The notes beneath the pieces are model-generated. The model saw only the letters and a list, made by a program, of their open reading frames with translations, ran no database searches and was not told the DNA's origin. Positions 21,554 to 29,578 of a stretch of DNA of 30,612 bases are shown here, one piece after another. A program made the position numbers and the translations under genes. Position 1 is the first letter of the stretch. Each line of letters begins with the position of its first letter. The stretch comes from an uncultured Clostridia bacterium (GTDB lineage Bacteria; Bacillota; Clostridia; Christensenellales; CAG-1252). The DNA lies in assembly GCA_946626795.1 (NCBI GenBank), contig CAMOUZ010000003.1:1-30612 (forward strand), in the 5' to 3' direction.

Positions 21554-24073
21554 ATGGGAACGATACGAGCTCTCTTTGCAAATCGCGTTTTCATCCTTGC
21601 TTTGCAAGTGATCTTTTCCTTCGCCGCGGCGGTGGCGGCTATCTTCTACATCCATGCTTCCGTCATCGTAATCCGCGCTTGGAAGATCGCGCTCATCGAC
21701 ACAACCTTCTTCCTCTCGGCGGCGGTCTTATTTATGCTCTGTTACGCCGTGAATGCGCCCGAACTTCGTCTCTCCATCGCCCTGCTTTATTTCTTAATGG
21801 GCGCGGCGATCTTCGCGGCGATCTTCTTCCCCGTGCAAGTCATCTTGAAAGAGAGCACGAATACGACCGTAGCGGCGACGGCGGGCATCGCCATCGCTCT
21901 CGCTTTCGTCCTCGGATGTCTCCTCTATCAGGTTTTTCCCCAGATGCTTAGGCATAAGAGATGGGAGACCGTCCTCGTTGCGGGGATCCTTCTTTTCGCC
22001 CAAGTGGGCTCCCTCTTCCTCGCTTTCGGGCGTCTGCCCCACGGCTGGGCTTTTAAGAAATTCTCGAACGTCACCGTCTCTTTTGAGACGGCGTCTGCGG
22101 AAGAGCTCACGCTGACGAAAGAGGAAAAGGCGATCAACGAGACCTGGTATCAAGAAAACGTCCTCACCGCCGTCGAGAAAGGGAAAGCCCCCGCTTTCGA
22201 TTTCTCCCTCGGAGGGAAGAAGCTCTCCGAGACGCTCTCGGATTGGTCGGTCACCTACGGCTCGGATCGACTCTATGCCGACGGCGTGGAATCCACGCAA
22301 TATCTCACGAACGCAAAGGCGGGCGTCGAAGCGCGCGTTGTCTCTGCCTATTACGACGCGACCGCCACCTGCGAATGGACGATTTATCTGAAAAACGTGA
22401 GCGCGGCTCGCTCCGACACGGTCTCGGATTTTTACGCTTTGCGCGCCGCGTTGGAGATCTCCTCCCCCACCCTTTATTTCAGCGGCGGGAGCTATGAGAA
22501 AAACGACGACTTCGCGCTCTTTTCCAAGAAGCTCACCAAGCGCACCCTGACTTTCGACACCGTGGGCGGCAGGACGTCAAGACTGTATCTTCCCTTCTTC
22601 AATCTCGAAGGCGAAGCGCTCGGCGCGACGATCGGCATCGGCTGGTCGGGAAGTTGGAAAGCGGATTTCGCGGGCAAGAAAGAGACCTCCGTCTCGGTCT
22701 CCCAGCTCGAACTCGAAGGATATTTGGAGCCCGAAGAAGAGATCCGTTCTCCCCTCGTTTCCCTCCATTTTTACACGGGGAATCCCTTAAAGGGATTTAA
22801 TGAATTCCGCCGTCGCGTGAAAGACTCCCTTCCCGAGGGCTATGGCCCCATTTCCACCTGCTTCTTCGTCGGCGCGGAAGGACAAGACGACACGAAGAAC
22901 GCCAACGAAACGGGCGCTTTGGAGATCCTCGCCGCCTTCAAGGATCTCGGCATTGCGGACGCTTTGGACTACGCTTGGTTCGACGCGGGCTGGTATGACA
23001 CCAAAGGCATCGGGCATTGGAATCAAGCCGTCGGCGATTGGGACGTGGACAAGACGAAATACCCGAACGGATTTGCCCCCGTGACAAACGCGCTTCACGC
23101 AGAGGATGTCGGCTTCCTGCTCTGGTACGAGCCGGAGCGCATCCCCAAAGCCTCGAATCTTTATAAAGAATACGCCGGGAAAGAAGGATGCGAAAGCTGG
23201 CTTCTTTACGCCCCGAACGACGCGGAAACGAACTGCCTCTGGAACTTCGGAGACCAAGCGGCGCTGGACTTTATGTGCAAGCGAATCGCCTCCTCCCTAA
23301 AAGAGCTGAACGTGGATTATTACCGTCAGGATTTCAATATCAACCCGGGCGACTTTTGGAAAGAGGCGGACAAGACCCTTTACGGCGAGAGAAAAGGTTT
23401 TGCGGAGAATAAATACGTCGTGGGCGAATACTATTTCCTCGATTACCTTACCCGTGAGATCCCGGGACTCCTCATCGACAATTGCGCGAGCGGAGGCAGA
23501 AGGCTTGACCTCGAAATGGCGAGGCGCAGCATTCCCCTCTGGCGCTCGGACTATAATTGTTACGACAATGAGGATCTCTCGGACGCCTGTCAATATCAAA
23601 CCTATGGTTTGTCCCTCTGGCTCCCCTATTCTTCCGGCGGACATCTCGCGGAAAAAGACGTCTATGACTATCGCTCCCATCTCGGCGCCGTCCTTTTCAG
23701 CCTCAATCAAAAGGTGCTCGAAGGCGGCGAAGACTACGTGGCGAATTTCCGCGACTATCAAGCGATAAAAGGATATTTCGACAAACAATACTACCCTCTC
23801 ACCCCCTGCACGACTTCGGACAAACAGCCCGTCGCCCTGCAATTCGGCGACGAGAAAGAGGGCGTCATCCTGCTCTATGCCCGCGAGAACATCAAGGAGG
23901 GAGATTACACCTTCCGGATGAACGGGCTCTCCACGGAGAAGACCTACGCCCTGCGCTACATCGAAGGCGACGAGATCACGGAAAAGAAAGGGCGGGAGCT
24001 TCTCGCCGAGGGCTTCTCCCGCTCTCTCGAAAAACGCACGGCTTACATCATCCTATACGGCGAGACGAAATAA
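21554..24073 (+). CDS. Polytopic membrane domain fused to GH36 alpha-galactosidase
   Basis: An 839-residue protein preceded by CGAGG. Residues 1-160 contain five hydrophobic helices (about 13-40, 45-66, 72-99, 105-128, 136-158). The rest is a glycoside hydrolase family 36/melibiase: a beta-rich N-domain (about 180-410), then a TIM barrel with DYAWFDAGWYD, FLLWYEPERI, YYRQDFNINP (D593 as nucleophile) and IDNCASGGRRLDLEMARRS followed by WRSD (D666 as acid/base), and a C-terminal beta domain. GH36 enzymes release terminal alpha-galactose, for example from raffinose-family sugars or galactomannan. With five helices the catalytic part would be outside if the N-terminus is inside, but topology is not proven. 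GH36 enzymes are usually soluble or secreted, so the fusion is unusual. Followed by GH127. Confidence 0.9.
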   Translation: MGTIRALFANRVFILALQVIFSFAAAVAAIFYIHASVIVIRAWKIALIDTTFFLSAAVLFMLCYAVNAPELRLSIALLYFLMGAAIFAAIFFPVQVILKESTNTTVAATAGIAIALAFVLGCLLYQVFPQMLRHKRWETVLVAGILLFAQVGSLFLAFGRLPHGWAFKKFSNVTVSFETASAEELTLTKEEKAINETWYQENVLTAVEKGKAPAFDFSLGGKKLSETLSDWSVTYGSDRLYADGVESTQYLTNAKAGVEARVVSAYYDATATCEWTIYLKNVSAARSDTVSDFYALRAALEISSPTLYFSGGSYEKNDDFALFSKKLTKRTLTFDTVGGRTSRLYLPFFNLEGEALGATIGIGWSGSWKADFAGKKETSVSVSQLELEGYLEPEEEIRSPLVSLHFYTGNPLKGFNEFRRRVKDSLPEGYGPISTCFFVGAEGQDDTKNANETGALEILAAFKDLGIADALDYAWFDAGWYDTKGIGHWNQAVGDWDVDKTKYPNGFAPVTNALHAEDVGFLLWYEPERIPKASNLYKEYAGKEGCESWLLYAPNDAETNCLWNFGDQAALDFMCKRIASSLKELNVDYYRQDFNINPGDFWKEADKTLYGERKGFAENKYVVGEYYFLDYLTREIPGLLIDNCASGGRRLDLEMARRSIPLWRSDYNCYDNEDLSDACQYQTYGLSLWLPYSSGGHLAEKDVYDYRSHLGAVLFSLNQKVLEGGEDYVANFRDYQAIKGYFDKQYYPLTPCTTSDKQPVALQFGDEKEGVILLYARENIKEGDYTFRMNGLSTEKTYALRYIEGDEITEKKGRELLAEGFSRSLEKRTAYIILYGETK

Positions 24074-24090
24074 TATATTTCGTCATTTGC

Positions 24091-24119
24091 TTGCTTATGC
24101 CCGAGAAACGTACTACAAT
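24091..24119 (+). promoter_or_regulatory. Promoter of the GH127 gene
   Basis: TTGCTT (24091-24096), a 17-base spacer and TACAAT (24114-24119). It overlaps the upstream candidate starts of the GH127 frame and so places the true start at 24145. Confidence 0.6.
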
Positions 24120-24144
24120 GGAGCTATCAATATCGGAGTCATCT

Positions 24145-25920
24145 ATGAAACAAGCGCTGAAACATTTGAAGATCGGTACACAACATTACGAAGGGGCGGC
24201 GGACCATTACGCCCGTTTTATTTTGGGCGCTCAGCTCAAAGACCGCGCCTTATGGCAAAAATTCGTAAAAGTCTATTCCACGCGGGAAGACGCGGCGGAC
24301 GACGGCTGGCGGGGGGAATACTTCGGCAAAATGATGCGCGGCGCTTGCATCACCTATGCTTATCTACCCGATGAGGAGCTCTATGCCGTCCTCGAAGAAA
24401 CGGTCCGCGCGCTCCTGTCCGCGCAAGACGAAAAAGGACGCATCGCCACCTACCCCATCGAACACGAATTCTGCGGCTGGGATCTTTGGTGTCGAAAATA
24501 CGTCCTCGTGGGCTGTCTCTATTTTTACGATATCTGCAAGGACGCCGCGCTCCGCGAAGACATCCTCTCCGCGATGAAAAAACACGCGGACTACATCCTC
24601 GATCGGATCGGCGAAGGGAAGATCTCCGTGCTCGATACGAGCGTATGGTGGGGCGGGCTGAATTCCTCCTCCATCCTCGAACCCATCGTCGAGCTTTATA
24701 AGAAGACCGCCGAGCCGCGTTATCTCGCTTTTGCGGAATATATCTTACGGGAAGGCGGCTGCAAGGACGGAAATCTTCTTGACATAGTCAAGGAAGGCGC
24801 CCTTCTCCCCCACGAATACCCCACGACGAAAGCTTATGAGATGATGTCTTATTTCGAGGGCATCCTCGCTTATTACGAAGTCACGGGAAAAGAGGAATAT
24901 CTCCGCCTCACAGAGACCTTCGCCGAGGCCGTCCGTGAGAATGAAATCACCGTCATCGGATGCGCGGGGTGTAACTCCGAACAATTCAATCATTCCGTGG
25001 AAAAAGAGATGGAACCCGTCTCCGACAAAACCATTATGCAAGAGACCTGCGTCACCGTTACTTGGATGCGCCTCCAAGAGCGTCTCCTGCTCGACACGGG
25101 GAACGTCGGCTATGCCGAGAGAATGGAGGCCTCCGCATTAAACGCCCTCTACGGCGCGGTGAATCTCTATAAAAACCCGCAATTCTGCAAAGAAGAGAAG
25201 GCTCTCCTTCCGGGCGTGCCTTTCGACAGTTACAGCCCCCTCGTCGCCCAGCCGCGCGGCGTCGGCATCGGCGGTTATAAGAAATTCGCCGACGGCGGCT
25301 ATTACGGCTGCTGTGCTTGCATCGGCGCTGCGGGAACGGGGCTTTACCCCCTTTCCTCTGTCTTGAAAGGGGAAGACGGATATCTTTTCCTTTTCTATGA
25401 AACGGGAAAGATCGAGCTTGACGGCGTCTCCGCTGAGGCAATTTACGACTCCTTGGAAGGAAAATACACCCTCACGATCCATACCGACGGAGCGTCCTGC
25501 CCCATCCTCACCTTCCGCATTCCTTCTTGGGCGAACGCGCCGACGCTCTCCATAAACGGCAAGGACGCCCCCGTGGATCCGACGGCGAAGAGCTATACGG
25601 CGAAGGAGCTCCGAGACGGCGACGTCCTTTCTTTCGACTTCGCGCCTTCCCTCCGCGCTTTGGAAAGGAATGGGAAAGTCGCTTTCTTCTACGGCCCTTA
25701 CGTCCTTGCAAGAGACGAGGGAAAAGAGAAGGGCAAGATCACTTCCAAGATCTCTCTTTCCGCTCTTTCTTATAAAACGGAAGACCCCGAGGAGGGCGAG
25801 ACCATTCGCCTGCTCCTTCATAGCGAGAAGGGAGAGATCCTTCTCACGGACTATGCTTCTTGCGGCAAGCATTGGGACCGTCCGAGAAGTCGCGTCTCTG
25901 TCTGGCATACCGTCCGCTGA
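24145..25920 (+). CDS. GH127 beta-L-arabinofuranosidase-like glycoside hydrolase
   Basis: A 591-residue protein of the DUF1680/GH127 family. The start at 24145 (MKQALKHLKIGTQHYEG) has GGAG six bases upstream; earlier ATGs at 24097 and 24118 lie inside the promoter. The (alpha/alpha)6-barrel signatures are present: GEYFGKMMRG, then QETCVTVTW (E300 and C302) and YYGCCAC (C389 and C390), which match the zinc-binding Glu-Cys and Cys-Cys set of the family, where one Cys is the nucleophile. The canonical CCxPN is replaced by CCACI. No signal peptide, so intracellular. Relatives remove beta-L-arabinofuranose from plant hydroxyproline-rich glycoproteins. Placement after an alpha-galactosidase supports a plant-glycan role. 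Confidence 0.88.
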   Translation: MKQALKHLKIGTQHYEGAADHYARFILGAQLKDRALWQKFVKVYSTREDAADDGWRGEYFGKMMRGACITYAYLPDEELYAVLEETVRALLSAQDEKGRIATYPIEHEFCGWDLWCRKYVLVGCLYFYDICKDAALREDILSAMKKHADYILDRIGEGKISVLDTSVWWGGLNSSSILEPIVELYKKTAEPRYLAFAEYILREGGCKDGNLLDIVKEGALLPHEYPTTKAYEMMSYFEGILAYYEVTGKEEYLRLTETFAEAVRENEITVIGCAGCNSEQFNHSVEKEMEPVSDKTIMQETCVTVTWMRLQERLLLDTGNVGYAERMEASALNALYGAVNLYKNPQFCKEEKALLPGVPFDSYSPLVAQPRGVGIGGYKKFADGGYYGCCACIGAAGTGLYPLSSVLKGEDGYLFLFYETGKIELDGVSAEAIYDSLEGKYTLTIHTDGASCPILTFRIPSWANAPTLSINGKDAPVDPTAKSYTAKELRDGDVLSFDFAPSLRALERNGKVAFFYGPYVLARDEGKEKGKITSKISLSALSYKTEDPEEGETIRLLLHSEKGEILLTDYASCGKHWDRPRSRVSVWHTVR

Positions 25921-25961
25921 AATATCGCCTGAAAAATCCGCATTTTTTCATAAAACTCTTG

Positions 25962-26005
25962 ATTATGCTTACTTATGGAATATTCTACTTGTAAGCATAA
26001 TTTTT
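25962..26005 (+). terminator. Terminator of the GH127 gene
   Basis: An eleven-base perfect stem ATTATGCTTAC (25962-25972) / GTAAGCATAAT (25991-26001), an 18-base loop, then TTTTT. The large loop with its own dyad could alternatively be an operator. Confidence 0.65.
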
Positions 26006-26025
26006 CGTCAAAAAGTCGCATTTAT

Positions 26026-26055
26026 TTGCCATCATACGACATACTATGTTATACT
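26026..26055 (+). promoter_or_regulatory. Promoter of the NERD protein
   Basis: TTGCCA (26026-26031), an 18-base spacer and TATACT (26050-26055). The leader is about 95 bases, with no recognised element. Confidence 0.6.
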
Positions 26056-26155
26056 CACTATATAAATCAAGATCAAACGTCTTCCCCTTTGCCTCCTCCG
26101 AGCCAAAAGGACGCGACGCGACAAAAAGCGTAAGACATTACGCATCGGAGCATTT

Positions 26156-26770
26156 ATGCCATATATCATCGGAGGCGCAGCCCTCCTTCTCATACTCGTC
26201 ATTCTCATCCTCGCCACTCGTCGCAAAGACCTCGGCACGGCGGGCGAAAAGAAAGTCGAAAAAGAACTGAATAAACTCACCCTCTCCCCTTCTTACGTTT
26301 TCAATGACTATTATCTCATTCCGCACGAAAATGCCTCCGTACAGATTGATCACATCGTCGTCTGCAAAAAGGGTGTGATCGTCATCGAGACCAAGAATAT
26401 CTCGGGCGACATCTACGGCTCGGCGGGAGAGACGTATTGGAAGCAAAGGCTTGCGCGCGGCAAGATCACCCACGAACACCATAACCCCGTTCTGCAAAAT
26501 AAGACCCACGTGAAATGTCTCTCGAAAGCACTGGAACGCAACGTCAAATACATCCCGCTCGTTGTCTTCGTGCAAAATAATACCGACAAGATCAAGTCCG
26601 AGGGGGTCATCGGGCTGAATAAGCTCCTCCATTACATCGAGACGCTTCCCGACACGATGGGGAAAGCCGCCGTGGAAGAGATCACGGACATCCTGACGGA
26701 AAAGAACGCGAAAGGAAAGATCAGCAAGAGACAGCACATCAAGAACGTTCGCCGCAGACACAGAAGCTGA
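26156..26770 (+). CDS. NERD-domain protein with N-terminal membrane anchor
   Basis: A 204-residue protein, with GGAG five bases before the ATG. Residues 3-21 form one membrane helix. The NERD (nuclease-related) domain follows at about 28-150: GTAGEKKVEKELNKL, then QIDHIVVCKKGVIVIETKN with D65, E78 and K80 in the D...ExK arrangement of PD-(D/E)xK nucleases. The C-terminus is very basic (KISKRQHIKNVRRRHRS). NERD proteins are presumed DNA- or RNA-processing enzymes; activity has rarely been shown. Monocistronic between its own promoter and a bidirectional terminator. Confidence 0.9.
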   Translation: MPYIIGGAALLLILVILILATRRKDLGTAGEKKVEKELNKLTLSPSYVFNDYYLIPHENASVQIDHIVVCKKGVIVIETKNISGDIYGSAGETYWKQRLARGKITHEHHNPVLQNKTHVKCLSKALERNVKYIPLVVFVQNNTDKIKSEGVIGLNKLLHYIETLPDTMGKAAVEEITDILTEKNAKGKISKRQHIKNVRRRHRS

Positions 26771-26832
26771 AAAGCCGTCCCTAAATAGGCGAAACGCAAT
26801 ATTTTACCCACAAAATCGAAAAAATGAGAAAT

Positions 26833-26860
26833 AAAAAAGTCGGCGCGTTGCCGACTTTTT
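26833..26860. terminator. Bidirectional terminator
   Basis: AAAAAAGTCGGC / GCCGACTTTTT with loop GCGTT. It ends the NERD gene and can also end the leftward chromate transporter genes. Confidence 0.9.
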
Positions 26861-26960
26861 GTCCTCTCACTTTCCTTTCGGAGAGCATGATTCGTAATTA
26901 AGAAGAAACAGGAAGGACAAAACATAATATTTCGTCCCTTCGCCCGAAGCTCTCCGTTGC

Positions 26961-27533
26961 TCAGACAGAATAAAGCGCCATGCCGAGCCCCGCGGCGATC
27001 AAGATCATCAAAATGGGCGAGGCTTTCCTTTTCAGCCCCCATTTAAAGAGCGCGCCGACGCCGCAAAGCGCGGCGAGGACCACGAAAGGTTTATAATCAA
27101 GAGAATAGCCGCCCGAGAGCGTCGTCACCCCAAAGAAGACTTTCAGCCCCATCGTGAGCGCCGTGGCGAGGATGAGCGCCGTGACAGCGGGGCGCACCCC
27201 CGAAAGGAAGCCTCGAACGCCCTTATATTGCATAAAATTCTTTAAAACGGAAGCGATGACGAGGATGATGAGGAAGGCAGGCAAAACGACGCCGAGCGTG
27301 GCGAGGAAAGCGCCGAGAACGCCGCCCTGCGACGCGCCGATAAAGGTCGCCATATTCACGGCGATGGGCCCCGGCGTGGATTCGGACACCGCGATGAAAT
27401 TCATGAGCTCTTCTTCTGTCAGGAAGCCGTGAGAGAGCATCGCGTCGCGTATGACGGAGATCATCCCATAGCCGCCTCCGAAGGAGACGACGCCGATTTC
27501 GAGGAAGATAAGGAAAAGCTTCAAATAGATCAT
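26961..27533 (-). CDS. Chromate transporter, second half-size subunit
   Basis: A 190-residue CHR-family protein: FLEIGVVSFGGGYGMISVI (11-29), FIAVSESTPGPIAVNMATFIG (46-66) and GVLGAFLATLGVVLPAFLII. These are the conserved motifs of one ChrA half. Short-chain CHR proteins work as pairs and move chromate or related anions; in gut bacteria the real substrate may differ. Its ATG overlaps the last four bases of the preceding gene (ATGA), so translation is coupled. Confidence 0.92.
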   Translation of the reverse strand: MIYLKLFLIFLEIGVVSFGGGYGMISVIRDAMLSHGFLTEEELMNFIAVSESTPGPIAVNMATFIGASQGGVLGAFLATLGVVLPAFLIILVIASVLKNFMQYKGVRGFLSGVRPAVTALILATALTMGLKVFFGVTTLSGGYSLDYKPFVVLAALCGVGALFKWGLKRKASPILMILIAAGLGMALYSV

Positions 27534-28264
27534 TCCTCGCCCTCCTTCCTTTCTTCGGGCGCTTGCGCGTCCTTTTCAGTGGATTTCGCGCCTCCTGCCG
27601 CTTGCGAGAAGTTGTTCTCCTTTTCGGAGCCCTTTTCATCGGGCGAAGAAACAGAGTCGCCCGAGACGGGAGTAAGCGTTTCCTCGCTCTTCTTACGCGC
27701 ACGCATCAATCCGAAGAAATAGACCGCGACGCCGATCACGCCGCAGATCAGGATGTAAAAGACCGTGGAAAAGCGTACGGCGAAGACGGCAAGGGTCACA
27801 AAAGAGATGAAAACCGCGGAGAATAAAAGCACGTTCAGCAAAGACTTTTTCAGCCCCTTCAAGAGTTTTATGCCCGCGGACGCGATGAGATACACCACCG
27901 CGACCTGTATTCCGCGGAAAGCGTATCGGACGAGGGTAAATTCGAGAAATTTGTCGAAGAAAAGCGAGATGGCAAAGATGATGCAAAAGGACGGAAGGCA
28001 GACCGCCAGCGTGGCGAGAAAAGAGCCGAGGACGCCCGCCACTTTATAACCGATATAGGTGGCGGTATTCACCGCAATGGGGCCCGGCGTGGACTCCGCA
28101 ACGGCGAGAACATCGAGAAACTCCGTCTTTTCCAGCCATTTTTTGCGCGAAACAAACTCATTTTCGAGGAGCGCGATCATAGCATAGCCTCCGCCGAAAG
28201 TGAAGGCTCCGATCTTCAAAAAACCGAGAAATAATTGTAAAAGTTTCGGTAAAGGTTTCTTCAT
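27530..28264 (-). CDS. Chromate transporter, first half-size subunit
   Basis: A 244-residue CHR-family protein: FLKIGAFTFGGGYAMIALLE, FLDVLAVAESTPGPIAVNTA and GVLGSFLATLAVCLPSFCII. It pairs with the subunit at 26961-27533. The last 55 or so residues form a hydrophilic, acidic, S/E/K-rich tail that CHR subunits normally lack. GGAGCGGGA lies before the ATG. The gap to the CaCA antiporter gene upstream is 58 bases with no terminator, so all three may share the riboswitch-controlled transcript. Confidence 0.9.
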   Translation of the reverse strand: MKKPLPKLLQLFLGFLKIGAFTFGGGYAMIALLENEFVSRKKWLEKTEFLDVLAVAESTPGPIAVNTATYIGYKVAGVLGSFLATLAVCLPSFCIIFAISLFFDKFLEFTLVRYAFRGIQVAVVYLIASAGIKLLKGLKKSLLNVLLFSAVFISFVTLAVFAVRFSTVFYILICGVIGVAVYFFGLMRARKKSEETLTPVSGDSVSSPDEKGSEKENNFSQAAGGAKSTEKDAQAPEERKEGEE

Positions 28265-28322
28265 TCCCGCTCCGTTCTTTTCTTACACCCTATCGCAAAA
28301 CAAGGGAAAAATCAAGCCGCGA

Positions 28323-29378
28323 TCAAGTCAAAATGATGCGAAGCGTGAGATACGCCGCATAGGTCACAATGAGGGCGATGCCCTGCCAGCGATGGAATTT
28401 CTTCGTAATGAGCATCGGCACCACCGCGATGAGCGAGAGTCCCAAACAGAAAGGAAGGTCAAGGAGAAGCGCCTCGCGCGGCACGACGAGAGCCCCGCCC
28501 GAAACCATCGCGCAGATGGGAAGAATCATCGTGAGGTCAAGGATGTTCGCGCCGATGATATTACCCACGGAGATGGAGGCTTTTTTCTTGACGATGGCAC
28601 TGATCGTCGTCACAAGCTCGGGAAGCGATGTCCCGATCGCGACGAGAGTGACCGCGATGATCCCCTCGGACACGCCCGCAAGAAGTGCGAGCTGCTGTCC
28701 ATAGCGCACGAGGAGCTCCGCGCCGCCAACGATGCCCGCGGCGCCGCCGAGAAACTTCAAAACATTGATGATAACGGTCTTTTTATCCTTGGCAACGGGC
28801 TTTTCTTCCTCCGCCTCCTCCTTTCCCGAAAGAGACGCGTCGCCCCCATTCATTTCCACGGTAGCGCCCGTGCTCTCCGCCGTGATGGGATGCTTGATCG
28901 CGCGCAATGCCGTGATGACATTCTCCGCGACAAAGACGATGAAGATCTCGAAGACCACGAGTCCGAGTCCTACGCTGAGGGTATGCAGACCGCTTTCATT
29001 TACCGCGCCGCCGAAACAAGCCAAGAAAAGATTCAACACCGCGACCACAAGGACGGCGGACTTAAACCAATACTCTTTCCGATTGACCTTCCCGGGCATG
29101 CAGATGAGAGAGATCGCCATAATGAGGCCGAGATTCGCCACGACGCTGCCGACCGCATTTCCGACCGCGATCTCGACGCTGCCGCTCGCCGTCGCGATGA
29201 TGGAGACGATAAGCTCGGGAAGAGTCGTCGCAACGGAGACGATGGTGGCGCCGACAAGGAGCGGAGGGATCCCCGATACTTCGGCGATCCAAGACGCCGC
29301 GTCCACGAAGAAATCGCCGCCTTTCACGATCAAGGCGATGCCCACAAGCAATAAAACGATCGCAATAAAAATTTCCAT
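28323..29378 (-). CDS. CaCA-family Ca2+/cation antiporter (YrbG-like)
   Basis: A 351-residue protein with about ten helices and two inverted alpha repeats: GATIVSVATTLPELIVSI with VGNAVGSVVANLGL (43-85), and VTLVAIGTSLPELVTTI with VGNIIGANILDL (243-283). The glutamates in the TLPE and SLPE motifs (E55 and E254) are the cation ligands. The two halves are joined by an acidic cytoplasmic loop (about 170-200). The family exchanges Ca2+ or other divalent ions for Na+ or H+. The Mn2+ riboswitch upstream makes manganese export a plausible role. AAGGGGAG precedes the ATG. Confidence 0.92.
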   Translation of the reverse strand: MEIFIAIVLLLVGIALIVKGGDFFVDAASWIAEVSGIPPLLVGATIVSVATTLPELIVSIIATASGSVEIAVGNAVGSVVANLGLIMAISLICMPGKVNRKEYWFKSAVLVVAVLNLFLACFGGAVNESGLHTLSVGLGLVVFEIFIVFVAENVITALRAIKHPITAESTGATVEMNGGDASLSGKEEAEEEKPVAKDKKTVIINVLKFLGGAAGIVGGAELLVRYGQQLALLAGVSEGIIAVTLVAIGTSLPELVTTISAIVKKKASISVGNIIGANILDLTMILPICAMVSGGALVVPREALLLDLPFCLGLSLIAVVPMLITKKFHRWQGIALIVTYAAYLTLRIILT

Positions 29379-29406
29379 ACTTTCTCCCCTTCCCGAAGCC
29401 TCCCAT

Positions 29407-29453
29407 TAAAAAAGACTTCGGTGAAATTACGCAAATAATTTCGCCAAAGTCTT
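29407..29453 (-). terminator. Riboswitch expression-platform terminator
   Basis: On the minus strand AAGACTT (29453-29447) followed by GG and GAAATTA pairs with TAATTTC, CC and AAGTCTT (29418-29412), then a T tract (29413-29407). Its 5' arm overlaps the 3' strand of the aptamer P1, so aptamer folding and terminator formation exclude each other. Confidence 0.85.
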
Positions 29454-29537
29454 GCAATTCGAGGCTCACCAGACGCAACGCGCGACAGTGCTGTTGGCTT
29501 TGCCACACCCGAAGGTGCCTGCTACTCCCTAAGGACA
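29443..29537 (-). promoter_or_regulatory. yybP-ykoY (Mn2+) riboswitch aptamer
   Basis: Read on the minus strand, the region starts with TTAGGGAGTAGC (29532-29521), has two GC-rich stem-loops in the middle, and ends TTGCAAGACTTTGG (29457-29444). The AGGGAGUAGC start and GCAAGACUUU end are hallmarks of the yybP-ykoY family, which senses Mn2+ and usually turns genes on by preventing a terminator. The terminator at 29407-29453 and the downstream cation exporter fit this. P1 is imperfect (U-U mismatches), so a covariance-model score is needed for certainty. Confidence 0.72.
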
Positions 29538-29543
29538 ATGATT

Positions 29544-29572
29544 ATGATAGCATATTTTTCCGAAGAAGTCAA
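29544..29572 (-). promoter_or_regulatory. Promoter of the riboswitch and CaCA transcript
   Basis: Minus-strand TTGACT (29572-29567), a 17-base spacer and TGCTATCAT (hexamer 29549-29544). Transcription should begin near 29537, at the start of the aptamer. Confidence 0.75.
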
Positions 29573-29578
29573 TGTTTT

